Shown piece after piece: positions 1-8,198 of a DNA stretch of 64,000 nucleotides (position 1 is the first letter of the stretch; the number at the start of each line of letters is the position of its first letter). The stretch comes from Arthrobacter sp. H-02-3. Lineage in GTDB: Bacteria > Actinomycetota > Actinomycetes > Actinomycetales > Micrococcaceae. Position numbers and translations under genes: made by a program. The notes beneath the pieces are model-generated. The model did not search any database. It saw only the letters and a list, made by a program, of their open reading frames with translations, and was not told the DNA's origin. The stretch spans positions 186,001 to 250,000 of the forward strand of contig NZ_PYUI01000004.1 of assembly GCF_003097355.1 (NCBI RefSeq), written 5' to 3'.

Positions 1-1
1 C

Positions 2-2545
2 TTTATCGCCCAGCGCGCCATTGAGCAGCTCGGCGACGAGTACCTGGTGGTCCAGGTCAGGGGCAGCTCGATCTCCTCCAAACTTCCCTACGGTGCCCTG
101 AGCGTCCTCCTGAACGACCTCGACGCCTCCCACCTCGAGCACCCACTGATGGTGCTGCGCGGGCTGACCCAGCTGCTGCACAACAAGTCCGAGGGGCGGC
201 AGATCGTCCTTTTCGTGGACAACGCCCATGACCTCGACGAGCTCTCGAGCATGATGGTGGCTCAGCTGAGCGCAGGTGCCCATGTCACGCTGCTGGCGGC
301 GTGCGTGGACATGCCTCACGTCGGCGGCGACATCATGGGCCTGTGGAAGGATGACCTGCTCCGGCGGGTGGACCTTGGCCCGTTTGACTTCGCCGAGACG
401 GCCGCAACACTGCACCACGAATACGGCGGCAGGTTCTCTTTGACGGCCGCCCGTGCGCTCTGGAGCGCGAGCGGGGGCAACGCCCTGTTCCTCCACTCCC
501 TGGCCCGCGAACAGATCAAGCTGGGCACAGTGGTCCGCCAGGACGGCGTATGGTTCCTGGGCAACGGCCCGATCGCCTTGACGGGCGAGATCCGGGACGT
601 CGTGAAGGCCCGCCTGAACCGGCTCGGCACCGGCCAGCGCGACGTCTTTGAACTGCTGGCCCTTGCCGGGGCGGTCCCGCTGCAGACCCTCATGCTCATC
701 GCCAACCCCCAGGATATGGACGCGCTCCAGGAGCGGACCCTGATCCGGGTGACCCATGACCATCCGCCGATGGTCAGCGTCGCCAACCCGGTGACGGCCG
801 GAATCGTCGCGAGCGTTGTCCCGCCCGGACGCAGCGCCGAACTCCGCCGCCGGCTCACCGCCGTGCTCCAGGAGTCCGACGCCCTGGACGCCGGTGGCTC
901 CACCGGCGTCGCCTGGGCGCTGGACTGCGGGGAGCAGGTGAGCGCGGAGGTCGCCCTGGCGGCGGCCCGCGCAGCCAACAGCGCGTCCGACCCCGCAGCC
1001 GCCCTGCGGTTCGTCCAGGAGATCGACGGCGGCGAGCCCGCCGTCCCCCTGGCCATCGAATCGGTGACCGCCCACATCTCGGTAAACAACGATGAGTCCG
1101 CACACCGGGTCCTGGAGTCGCTGGACGAAGAAGCCCGCGGGGAGCTTCCGCTGGCCGAATGGACGGCCCTGCAGCTGCTGCGCGCAGAGCTGGAAAAACG
1201 CAGCACTGCCCCGGGAACCGATCCCCGGGCACGGCTGCGGGAACTCGCGGAGCGGCTCGCTGCCGAGCCTGCGGAGCGCGGCTCCGCCGTCAGCGCGGCG
1301 CGGGAGCAGCTGCGCCTGGCCGAGGCCGAGCTCGCCGCGTTCCAGGGACGCTACGCCGATGTCCTTGCCACGACCGACAGCATGGACACGGCGGACCTGG
1401 GCAGCGAACCGCGGCTTGTGACCGCCAGCGTGCGCTGCGAGGCCCTGGCTGTCAGCGGCAACGTCGTGCACGCGATGGTCCTGGGCAAGCAGATCCTGGC
1501 GGCCACCGCGAACGTGCGGCTCACGGACCGCGCGGTCCGCGAGATCCGCGGCAGGTTCCTGCTCCTGCTGCTGCTCTCGGCCAAGTTCAGGGAGGCATCC
1601 GCCTACCTCGAGGAGACGTATGGCGGCGGAGAGCCCCAGACCCGGCTCGGGGGGATGTTCGAGATCGGGCAGGGCGTCATTGACCTGCACTCCGGACATC
1701 TCGACGATGCCCTGTCCAGGCTTCAAGCGGGCAGGTGGCAGCTCCTGGCCCAGGACCCCGACGCCTTGGCGGGCCTGGCTACCGCGGTCTGTGCCTATGC
1801 CGCCGCCCTGCAGGGCGAGGAGGAAACGGCTGCCGTCCTGCTGGGCGACCTTGCCCAGCCCGGGACACCAGCGGCGTGGCTGGTTGGACGGCTCACCCGT
1901 TACTTCGAACTCTCGGCCCAAGCCGAGCTCGGGCAGAGGGCCATGTCCATCCGCGCCCTCACGGCCGAGGCAGACAGCGACACGGAATCCTCGGCCCTGG
2001 CCCCGGCGCTCCTGTTCCTGTCCGCGGCCGCCCGGCTGGGAGACCGCCAGATGGGCCAGAAGCTGGACAGCCTGAGCAGCCGGGTGACCGGACAATTCGC
2101 GGCCCTGTGCTCACGGCTGGCCGAGGGCATGAGGGAGGCCGACAGCGAACAATTGCTGGGGGCGTCCAAGGACGCTGACGCATCCGGCAACGCCGTCTTC
2201 GCCAGGGACGCGGCCCGGAAAGCCGTCAGCTGCGCCAACGATGCCGGCAACCGGATCGCGCTGCGGATCGCCCAGCGGGCGCAGCAGTCGCTCGATGACA
2301 AGTTCGGCAGTCCCAAAAACGGTCTGCATTCGCTCACCACCTCGACGCTGACGGCGAGGGAATGCGAAGTCGCGGTCCGCGCCGCTGCCGGCACGTCCAA
2401 CCGCAAGATCGCGGAACAGATGCACGTATCGGTCCGCACGGTCGAGGGACACCTCTACCAGGTGTATTCGAAGCTGCATGTCGCCAGCCGATCGGAACTC
2501 AAAGATGTCATCTCAACTCCGGCAGACAGCTCCCGGCTCGGCTGA
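2..2545 (+). CDS. LuxR-family ATPase-regulator (5' end outside window)
   Basis: Large transcriptional regulator of the LuxR/MalT-like (LAL) type. The reading frame is open to the window edge, so the start and most likely the Walker A loop lie upstream; 847 residues are visible. A Walker B-like stretch (IVLFVDNAHDLDE) lies near nt 206-245. The long middle part is alanine/leucine-rich and helical, as in the TPR-like sensor region of this family. A LuxR-type helix-turn-helix occupies the C-terminus (about nt 2348-2512: LTARECEV, then SNRKIAEQMHVSVRTVEGHLYQVYSKL). It is followed by a paralog of the same layout, about 100 bp downstream. It should bind DNA as an ATP-dependent activator; ligand and targets cannot be told. 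The polysaccharide genes downstream are a possible target by position only. Confidence 0.88.
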   Translation, partial: FIAQRAIEQLGDEYLVVQVRGSSISSKLPYGALSVLLNDLDASHLEHPLMVLRGLTQLLHNKSEGRQIVLFVDNAHDLDELSSMMVAQLSAGAHVTLLAACVDMPHVGGDIMGLWKDDLLRRVDLGPFDFAETAATLHHEYGGRFSLTAARALWSASGGNALFLHSLAREQIKLGTVVRQDGVWFLGNGPIALTGEIRDVVKARLNRLGTGQRDVFELLALAGAVPLQTLMLIANPQDMDALQERTLIRVTHDHPPMVSVANPVTAGIVASVVPPGRSAELRRRLTAVLQESDALDAGGSTGVAWALDCGEQVSAEVALAAARAANSASDPAAALRFVQEIDGGEPAVPLAIESVTAHISVNNDESAHRVLESLDEEARGELPLAEWTALQLLRAELEKRSTAPGTDPRARLRELAERLAAEPAERGSAVSAAREQLRLAEAELAAFQGRYADVLATTDSMDTADLGSEPRLVTASVRCEALAVSGNVVHAMVLGKQILAATANVRLTDRAVREIRGRFLLLLLLSAKFREASAYLEETYGGGEPQTRLGGMFEIGQGVIDLHSGHLDDALSRLQAGRWQLLAQDPDALAGLATAVCAYAAALQGEEETAAVLLGDLAQPGTPAAWLVGRLTRYFELSAQAELGQRAMSIRALTAEADSDTESSALAPALLFLSAAARLGDRQMGQKLDSLSSRVTGQFAALCSRLAEGMREADSEQLLGASKDADASGNAVFARDAARKAVSCANDAGNRIALRIAQRAQQSLDDKFGSPKNGLHSLTTSTLTARECEVAVRAAAGTSNRKIAEQMHVSVRTVEGHLYQVYSKLHVASRSELKDVISTPADSSRLG

Positions 2546-2610
2546 CGCCGGCACGGTCCGGGCAACTGCCCGGACGGCTGACGCCGGCACGCTCCGGGCA
2601 GCTGTCCCGG
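2540..2610. repeat. Two imperfect 34-35 bp direct repeats between the luxR-type genes
   Basis: Copy 1 (2540-2573) and copy 2 (2576-2610) both begin GGCTGACGCCGGCAC and continue with a nearly identical half; they differ by two substitutions and a one-base indel. Copy 1 contains the stop codon of the upstream gene, so the repeat spans the gene junction. Confidence 0.7.
2556..2575. terminator. Hairpin just after the first luxR-type gene
   Basis: Arms GTCCGGGCA and TGCCCGGAC pair perfectly (9 bp) around AC, 10 bp after the stop codon. There is no T tract, so it could be a weak intrinsic terminator or an RNA-stability element that uncouples the two regulators. Confidence 0.4.
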
Positions 2611-2640
2611 GCAAGCAGAGGACGGCAGGAAGAACCGGCG

Positions 2641-5475
2641 ATGGAAAGCCTGACTGAGACCGCCCCGCTGATCGAGCGATCGGCGCTGGTCAAGGACCTG
2701 GTGCGTTGCCTGCGCGACGACACCAGGTCAGGTGCACTCGTGGTCGGCGGGGCCGGGACGGGCAAGACCGCCATCGTAAAGGCCGTCATCCGCGAACTCG
2801 GTCCCCGCAGTCACATTATCCGGCTAACGGCCACCCCGGCTCTGGCCGCCGTTCCCTTTGGCGCCCTGGCGCCGTACCTGTCCCGGCTTCCCGACCGTGA
2901 ACTCGACTCCTATGCCGCTGTCGTGGAGGCGATGGCGGGCAGCCTGAAGTCGGAAGCGGAACGCCCTCTGTTCGTCGTCGACGACGCGCATTGCCTCGAC
3001 CACGGGACTGTCCGGCAGCTGGCGCAGGCCGCTGCCACCGGCGCCGCAGGTATCCTGGTGGCATGCCGGCCCGGGCCGATGATCCCGGAAGAATTCCTGT
3101 CCTTGTGGGACGACGGAATCATTGCCAAATTCGATCTTTCCCCGCTCAGCCGGACCGGAACACACCAGCTGTGCGAACAGGTCCTGCGGGCCGACGTCTC
3201 CCCGTGGGTCAGCGCGCTGTTTCATGATGCGGCAGACGGGAACCCCCTCATGCTGATGTCCCTGATTCAGCATGCCCGTAGCAGCGGCGCACTGGGTTTC
3301 CGGCACGGCGTATGGTTCCTCCTGGCCAACCCGGACATGGCCCAGGTGCCCGCCGCCGATGTCGTTGACCGGCAGCTGCGCTCCATGACGCCGGAGGAGA
3401 AGACCGCAGCCACGATCGTTGCCCTGGCCGGACCGCTCTCCCTGGCCCAGATCCTGCGGATCAGCGGTCCGAAAGCCGTCGATGCGTTGGACACGGCAGG
3501 AATCATCGCTGTCTCAGCCGGGCACGACCGGCTGGTACGGCCCGCGAGTCCGATTGTCGGCGAGATCATCCGGCACCGGGTCCCGGCCGGCCGCAGTTCG
3601 GCCCTGCGCTCAAGCGTGCTGTCGTTTCCCTCGGCGCGGGCCGCCGTGCCGGGAGCGGCCCTGAACCGGTTGCGGTGGTCCTTGGACTGCGGCGTGGAGA
3701 TCCCTCCGGTCCAGCTGCTGCACGCCGCTGTCGCCGCGAACACGGCCCTGGATCCTGTGACTGCCGCCCGGGCTGCCGGGGCCATCCGGGACGTCCGGTT
3801 CCTCTCCGAAGCGCGTATCCAGCTGGCGTATTCGAACTACATCCTCGGGCACCCCGAGGCCGCCGTTGCATCCCTGGAGTCCGCGCAGCCGCTACGCGCC
3901 GGACGGTCGTCCTATCTGGCCGCCCTGCTCGCGGCCCGGATCGGGTCCGCGACGCCGGCCCGGAGACTGCCCGCCGACGCGGGGAACCCGCCCCCGGGCT
4001 CTGTTCTGGCCCTTGAACCGCTGTCCGCTGGGGAACCGCTGTCCGCTGGGGAACCGCTGTCCGCTGGGGAACCGCTGTCCGCTGGGGAACCGCTGTCCGC
4101 TGGGGAACCGCTGTCCGCTGGGGAACCGCCGTCCGCTGTGGATTCGTCGGCCGTGGATTCGCTGGCGCTGCCAGCCGTGCCGTCGACGCAGCCTTCGATG
4201 CTCGATCCGGAGGAACAGCTCCGGGACGGGGCCGCCGCCGCCGGACTGGCCGCAGAACTGATGAGCCGCACGTGGGACAGCCGCTTCCTGGGAGCCGGAA
4301 CCGGGTTGCGCGAACTCATTGAATCGGCTGGCACCAATCCCGAAATCCTTGTCCCGGCAGTTTCCCGCCTCGCCGAACTCCTAACGGCTCAGGGCCGCCT
4401 GCGGACAGGACTTCGCCTGGACGGCGAGGCATGGAACGGCGCCCGCAGCGCAAGCGTGGCGCTGCCCCTGGTGTATGAGGACCTTGTAGTACGCCACTGC
4501 CTCAACCTGATCCGGGCAGGGGACTGGGACGGACTGGGACAGGTCCTGGACGATTACGCGGCCCGTGAGCCCGGACGGCTGCTCTACAGCGGCGGCATGC
4601 TCCACCTCATGCGGGGGTATTCGAGGCTTCGCCAGGGCAGGATGCGCGAAAGCCTCGCCGAGGTGCGGCTCGGCGTGGAAGAACTCACCATAGCCGACCC
4701 CCTCAACCTCCTGCCCTTTGCCCATGCCGTCGCAGCCTACGCGGCTGCAGCCGTCGGACGCCACCGTGAGGCCGGCCAGCATTCGCTGGCCTACCGGCTT
4801 TCGGATTACCGGGAACCGACAACCCTTCGCCTAATGGCGGAAGCGTACTGCCTGGCGGCGGACCCCGGAGACGGGCCGGACGGGAACAGTGCCCGGGCCC
4901 TGGCCCGGCTGGCGGATGAGGCGCTGCGCGAGGGTCTGCGGGGCGTTGAAACCGATATCAGGCGGCTCGCGTTCCGCAGCGGCGACACCTCGGGAGCCGA
5001 AGCCCTCGCGCTCAGCAGCAGCGCAGTCGAAGGCCCGGAGGCGCGCCTGCTGGAGTCCTATGCGCGAGCGGTTTCGGCCTGCGACGCTGCCGACCTCATT
5101 GGCATCAGCGACGATGCGCTCAACGGCGGCCACGGGCTCCTGGCCCTTGAAGCCGCCCAGCAGGCGGAGCGGATCCTGGCCGACGATCCGGACCGGTGGA
5201 GGCTTACCGCAGTCCAGCGCAGGGTCCATCACCGCCTCGTCGAGGCCGGGATGTCGGCGCAGCTGGAGCTTGTCCATAACGATCATGGCGCCGCGCTGAC
5301 CCCCCGGGAGGCCGAAGTTCTGGAACTGGTGTCCGGCGGTGCCACGAACGGCGAGATCGCCGCCGCCCTGTGTGTGTCGCAGCGGACCGTGGAGGGTCAC
5401 CTGTCCCGGATCTTCGCCAAGCTCGGCGTCGGCCGGCGCGCGGACCTCCTGGACCTCGGCACGCCTCACCCCTGA
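2641..5475 (+). CDS. LuxR-family ATPase-regulator with repeat linker
   Basis: Full-length paralog of the preceding regulator (944 aa). The start at 2641 is chosen because an AGGAAG ribosome site precedes it; the frame is open further upstream but that part carries only the intergenic repeats. Walker A (GGAGTGKT) lies near residues 36-43 and Walker B (LFVVDDAHCLD) near 110-120. A long helical middle region follows, and a LuxR helix-turn-helix (LTPREAEVLELV, then NGEIAAALCVSQRTVEGHLSRIFAKL) lies at about 886-940. Between the ATPase and the second helical block sits a linker of six LSAGEP repeats plus a decayed copy and Ser/Asp-rich sequence (residues about 459-500). Family knowledge: such LAL regulators activate transcription when ATP and an effector bind. 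The adjacent polysaccharide operon is the obvious candidate target, but this is inferred from position only. Confidence 0.9.
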   Translation: MESLTETAPLIERSALVKDLVRCLRDDTRSGALVVGGAGTGKTAIVKAVIRELGPRSHIIRLTATPALAAVPFGALAPYLSRLPDRELDSYAAVVEAMAGSLKSEAERPLFVVDDAHCLDHGTVRQLAQAAATGAAGILVACRPGPMIPEEFLSLWDDGIIAKFDLSPLSRTGTHQLCEQVLRADVSPWVSALFHDAADGNPLMLMSLIQHARSSGALGFRHGVWFLLANPDMAQVPAADVVDRQLRSMTPEEKTAATIVALAGPLSLAQILRISGPKAVDALDTAGIIAVSAGHDRLVRPASPIVGEIIRHRVPAGRSSALRSSVLSFPSARAAVPGAALNRLRWSLDCGVEIPPVQLLHAAVAANTALDPVTAARAAGAIRDVRFLSEARIQLAYSNYILGHPEAAVASLESAQPLRAGRSSYLAALLAARIGSATPARRLPADAGNPPPGSVLALEPLSAGEPLSAGEPLSAGEPLSAGEPLSAGEPLSAGEPPSAVDSSAVDSLALPAVPSTQPSMLDPEEQLRDGAAAAGLAAELMSRTWDSRFLGAGTGLRELIESAGTNPEILVPAVSRLAELLTAQGRLRTGLRLDGEAWNGARSASVALPLVYEDLVVRHCLNLIRAGDWDGLGQVLDDYAAREPGRLLYSGGMLHLMRGYSRLRQGRMRESLAEVRLGVEELTIADPLNLLPFAHAVAAYAAAAVGRHREAGQHSLAYRLSDYREPTTLRLMAEAYCLAADPGDGPDGNSARALARLADEALREGLRGVETDIRRLAFRSGDTSGAEALALSSSAVEGPEARLLESYARAVSACDAADLIGISDDALNGGHGLLALEAAQQAERILADDPDRWRLTAVQRRVHHRLVEAGMSAQLELVHNDHGAALTPREAEVLELVSGGATNGEIAAALCVSQRTVEGHLSRIFAKLGVGRRADLLDLGTPHP
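4015..4140 (+). repeat. 18-bp coding minisatellite (6 perfect + 1 decayed copies)
   Basis: The unit GAACCGCTGTCCGCTGGG occurs six times without a mismatch from 4015 to 4122 and once with changes at 4123-4140. Because the unit is 18 bp, copy-number changes keep the frame and alter only the length of the LSAGEP linker of the regulator. The perfect identity of the copies suggests recent expansion. Confidence 0.95.
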
Positions 5476-5499
5476 CACTGCACTCCCTGGCTCCCGTCA

Positions 5500-5534
5500 C
5501 CTCTGACCGGCCCGCTGACGCCTCTGACCGGCCC
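5500..5534. repeat. Two 14-bp direct repeats downstream of the second regulator
   Basis: CCTCTGACCGGCCC occurs at 5500-5513 and again at 5521-5534 (21-bp spacing, two helical turns). This lies in the 3' flank of the regulator. The rest of 5476-5700 shows no gene or clear terminator. Confidence 0.6.
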
Positions 5535-5737
5535 TCGTGAGGCCATGACGGTCTGCCGCGCCCTCAGGCCCACCCCCTCCGGCACTTGCGCCCACACCTG
5601 GGCCCCCGGCTGCGCGGGCGGCCGCGTACAGCACGGGTGGCCCGGAGTGCCGGCGGGAGTATCCCCAAGTAGTGCGGCCGCAAACTGGCCGACAGAAGTC
5701 GGGTAAACGCTACTCGTGTGTAGATCCGGTCCTGGCG

Positions 5738-5753
5738 ATTGACTTAAGTCAGT
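5738..5753. promoter_or_regulatory. Operator-like palindrome upstream of the polysaccharide operon
   Basis: TGACTTAAGTCA (5740-5751) is a perfect 12-bp palindrome and extends to 16 bp with one mismatch. It includes a TTGACT that could serve as a -35 element. It lies about 325 bp upstream of the phosphoglycosyltransferase start, in an A/T-richer leader. It is likely the control site of the operon; which protein binds is unknown, and the LuxR-type regulators upstream are candidates. Confidence 0.45.
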
Positions 5754-5781
5754 CCCACGAACAACTCACAAAGGTCTCAAA

Positions 5782-6081
5782 ATGAGGAACTTCAGGGCGG
5801 TAATCGACCGCGGGTATGACCTGCAGGAAAGTGTGGCCTCAAAATCCATCTTGCTTGCTGGAGCAGCCACTGCCACCATTAGAGGTGGTCGTGCCATTAC
5901 CTCCCTACACCGAACTCCTTCATTGGAATCGTACGGTGCCTTCACCGGCAGCCGTGCGCCAAGGTCGGAGCCGGCGGCGTCAGAGCCTTCTGAGACCGAG
6001 GCTCTCCCCCCAGCCGCCGCCGGCTCCCTTAACCGGTCTGCACCCGGGTCCGCGCCGCTGAGAAACGCGGACCCGGCATGA
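5782..6081 (+). CDS. Possible 99-aa leader ORF, coupled to the next gene
   Basis: An ORF starting ATG after an AAAGG motif runs to a TGA that overlaps the ATG of the phosphoglycosyltransferase (ATGA at 6078-6081). The protein has no recognisable domain and is Ser/Ala/Pro-rich at its end. Third codon positions are noticeably less G/C-rich than in neighbouring genes, which argues against a selected protein. It may be a translated leader, or simply the untranslated leader of the operon. Confidence 0.25.
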   Translation: MRNFRAVIDRGYDLQESVASKSILLAGAATATIRGGRAITSLHRTPSLESYGAFTGSRAPRSEPAASEPSETEALPPAAAGSLNRSAPGSAPLRNADPA

Positions 6082-7682
6082 GCGCCGTCGATGAGCGCCG
6101 CCGGGGATACCGGTCACGGGGGAGCCGCCTGACGCGCCGGACCCAGCCGGTCCTGGCTTCGAGCGCCGGACCGCTCGGCCAGCCCTGGGCCGCCGCCGAT
6201 GCAGGCCGCAGCCAGAACGCTCCGGCCGCGCTGGCGGACGCGGAGCTGGTGGACTCGGGCAAGTCCTGGGCCAAACGCTACCGCCGCTGGCTCCGCATCA
6301 CGGACGCCGCCATCGTTGCGATCGCCGTCGCCGCCGCCTACGCCTTCCACTTCGAGGAAGGCGGACCTGTTTTGTCACGCGGCGGAGCGGGCGGGTCGTA
6401 CCTCGCCGTCAGCATTGCCTTCGTCGTGGCCTGGGTCCTGGCGCTCGAAGTGCACCGCACCCGTGAGGAGACCGTCCTCGGCATCGGCTCCGAGGAATAC
6501 AAGCGGGTCCTCGACGCCACCCTGGGCGTCTTCGGCGGCATCGCCATCATCGTGATCGTCGCGGGCATCGATGTGGTCCGCAGCCACTTTGCCCTCGCGC
6601 TTCCGGCCGGTGCCCTGCTGCTGCTGATCAACCGGTGGCAGTGGCGCGGCTGGCTGAACCGCCAGAGACTCTTCGGCCACTACCTGTCCAAGGTGATCGT
6701 CGTCGGGGAACCGTCGGACGTCGAGTACGTGATCCGGCAGTTCGGCAAGGTCTCCGGTGCCGCCTACGAGGTCGTGGGGGCAGCCCTGCCCGCCGGCTAC
6801 ACCGAAAGCCACGTGCAAATTTCCGCCCAGAGGGTTCCTGTCCTGTGCGACGTCGACTCGGTCGCGGAGAAGGTCGCCGAAACAGGCGCGAACGCCGTGG
6901 TGGTGGCGGGACGGCTCCAGGGCGGTACCCGGTCCATCCGGCAGCTGGGGTGGGCCCTGGAAGGCACCCGCGCCGGCCTCGTACTGGCCTCGAGCCTGAC
7001 CGACGTCGCCGGTCCCCGGATTCATTGGCGTCCCGTTGAGGGACTGCCCCTCATGCACGTGGAACTGCCCCGGTTCACCGGCGGCAAGCACACGCTCAAA
7101 CGGCTCGTGGACATCGTGGCATCCGCCGCGGCCCTCCTGATCCTCTCACCCCTGCTCGGCGCCCTGGCCTGGATCATTGTCCGCGACAGCAAAGGACCGG
7201 TGTTCTTCCGCCAGGAGCGGGTCGGCCGCAACGGCAAGCGGTTCAAGATGGTCAAGTTCCGTTCCATGGTCACTACCGCCGAACAGGACCTGGCGGCACT
7301 GCGGGACCTCAACGAGGGAGCGGGGCTGCTGTTCAAGCTCAAGAACGATCCCCGGATCACCACCTGCGGCCGCTGGCTCCGGAAGTACTCGCTGGACGAG
7401 CTGCCGCAGTTCTGGAACGTCCTGAGGGGGGACATGAGCCTGGTCGGGCCGCGGCCTCAGCTTCCGTGCGAAGTCGAGGGGTATGAGGGGGACGTGAGCC
7501 GGCGGCTGCTGATCAAGCCGGGCATCACGGGTCTGTGGCAAATCAACGGCCGGTCCAACCTGGGCTGGGACGAGAGCGTCCGATGGGACCTCTACTACGT
7601 GGAGAACTGGTCTTTGACCGGCGACATCATGATCCTGTGGCGAACGTTCAGGGTCATTCTTCATCCGGTGGGGGCCTATTAG
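6078..7682 (+). CDS. Polyprenyl phosphoglycosyltransferase, initiates glycan synthesis
   Basis: Membrane enzyme of the WcaJ/CpsE type (534 aa) that moves a sugar-1-phosphate from a nucleotide sugar to undecaprenyl phosphate, the first step of a surface polysaccharide. The N-terminal half has hydrophobic segments (from about residue 75) and a soluble CoA-binding-like domain. The bacterial sugar transferase domain starts near residue 342 with a membrane hairpin. It shows the family blocks PVFFRQERVGRNGKRFKMVKFRSM, LRKYSLDELPQFWNVLRGDMSLVGPRP and KPGITGLWQINGRS. ATG overlaps the stop of a small upstream ORF. It heads the operon that runs through the four secreted paralogs. The sugar it uses cannot be told from sequence. 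Confidence 0.93.
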   Translation: MSAVDERRRGYRSRGSRLTRRTQPVLASSAGPLGQPWAAADAGRSQNAPAALADAELVDSGKSWAKRYRRWLRITDAAIVAIAVAAAYAFHFEEGGPVLSRGGAGGSYLAVSIAFVVAWVLALEVHRTREETVLGIGSEEYKRVLDATLGVFGGIAIIVIVAGIDVVRSHFALALPAGALLLLINRWQWRGWLNRQRLFGHYLSKVIVVGEPSDVEYVIRQFGKVSGAAYEVVGAALPAGYTESHVQISAQRVPVLCDVDSVAEKVAETGANAVVVAGRLQGGTRSIRQLGWALEGTRAGLVLASSLTDVAGPRIHWRPVEGLPLMHVELPRFTGGKHTLKRLVDIVASAAALLILSPLLGALAWIIVRDSKGPVFFRQERVGRNGKRFKMVKFRSMVTTAEQDLAALRDLNEGAGLLFKLKNDPRITTCGRWLRKYSLDELPQFWNVLRGDMSLVGPRPQLPCEVEGYEGDVSRRLLIKPGITGLWQINGRSNLGWDESVRWDLYYVENWSLTGDIMILWRTFRVILHPVGAY

Positions 7683-7736
7683 ACGAACTAAACGCCGGTA
7701 CTGGGCCGGCGTCGAACGGGAAGGTAGCAGTACACA

Positions 7737-8198
7737 ATGGGTCTCAAAATTGGATATGCCCCGGGGGCGTTCGATCTCTTCCACATCGGGCATCTCAACA
7801 TCCTCAAGCACGCCAAAAGCCAATGCGATTACCTGATTGCGGGAGTCGTGTCCGATGAAATCCTCGAGCAGGTCAAGGGCAGGTTGCCCTTCGTCCCCCT
7901 CGCCGAGAGGATGGAGATCGTCGGCAGCATCGGCTACGTGGACAAGGTCTTCGCCGAAGTCGTCCCGGACAAGCTCCAGGTTTGGGAGGAACTTCGTTTC
8001 AACGTCTTCTTCAAGGGCGACGACTGGAAGGGCACCCCCCAGGGCGAACGGCTGCAAGCGGCCTTTAGCGCCGTCGGCGTCGAGGTGGTCTATTTCCCCT
8101 ACACCGTCCACACCTCCAGCTCGGCCCTGCGCAGGGCACTGGAACTGATCAATCAGTCCGCAACGCCGTCGCAGCTGCGGCATGGAGCACGGCGGTGA
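7737..8198 (+). CDS. Glycerol-3-phosphate cytidylyltransferase-like enzyme
   Basis: A 153-aa nucleotidyltransferase of the TagD/cytidylyltransferase family. The nucleotide-binding HxGH motif is in GAFDLFHIGHLNIL near residues 10-23. The second family signature, usually RTxGISTT, is represented by YTVHTSSSALRR near 121-132. Members join CTP to a phosphorylated alcohol or sugar to give a CDP-activated donor. Because a CDP-alcohol phosphotransferase is encoded 1.2 kb downstream in the same operon, it probably supplies that enzyme. The alcohol could be glycerol, ribitol or another polyol. Its stop overlaps the GTG start of the next gene. Confidence 0.85.
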   Translation: MGLKIGYAPGAFDLFHIGHLNILKHAKSQCDYLIAGVVSDEILEQVKGRLPFVPLAERMEIVGSIGYVDKVFAEVVPDKLQVWEELRFNVFFKGDDWKGTPQGERLQAAFSAVGVEVVYFPYTVHTSSSALRRALELINQSATPSQLRHGARR

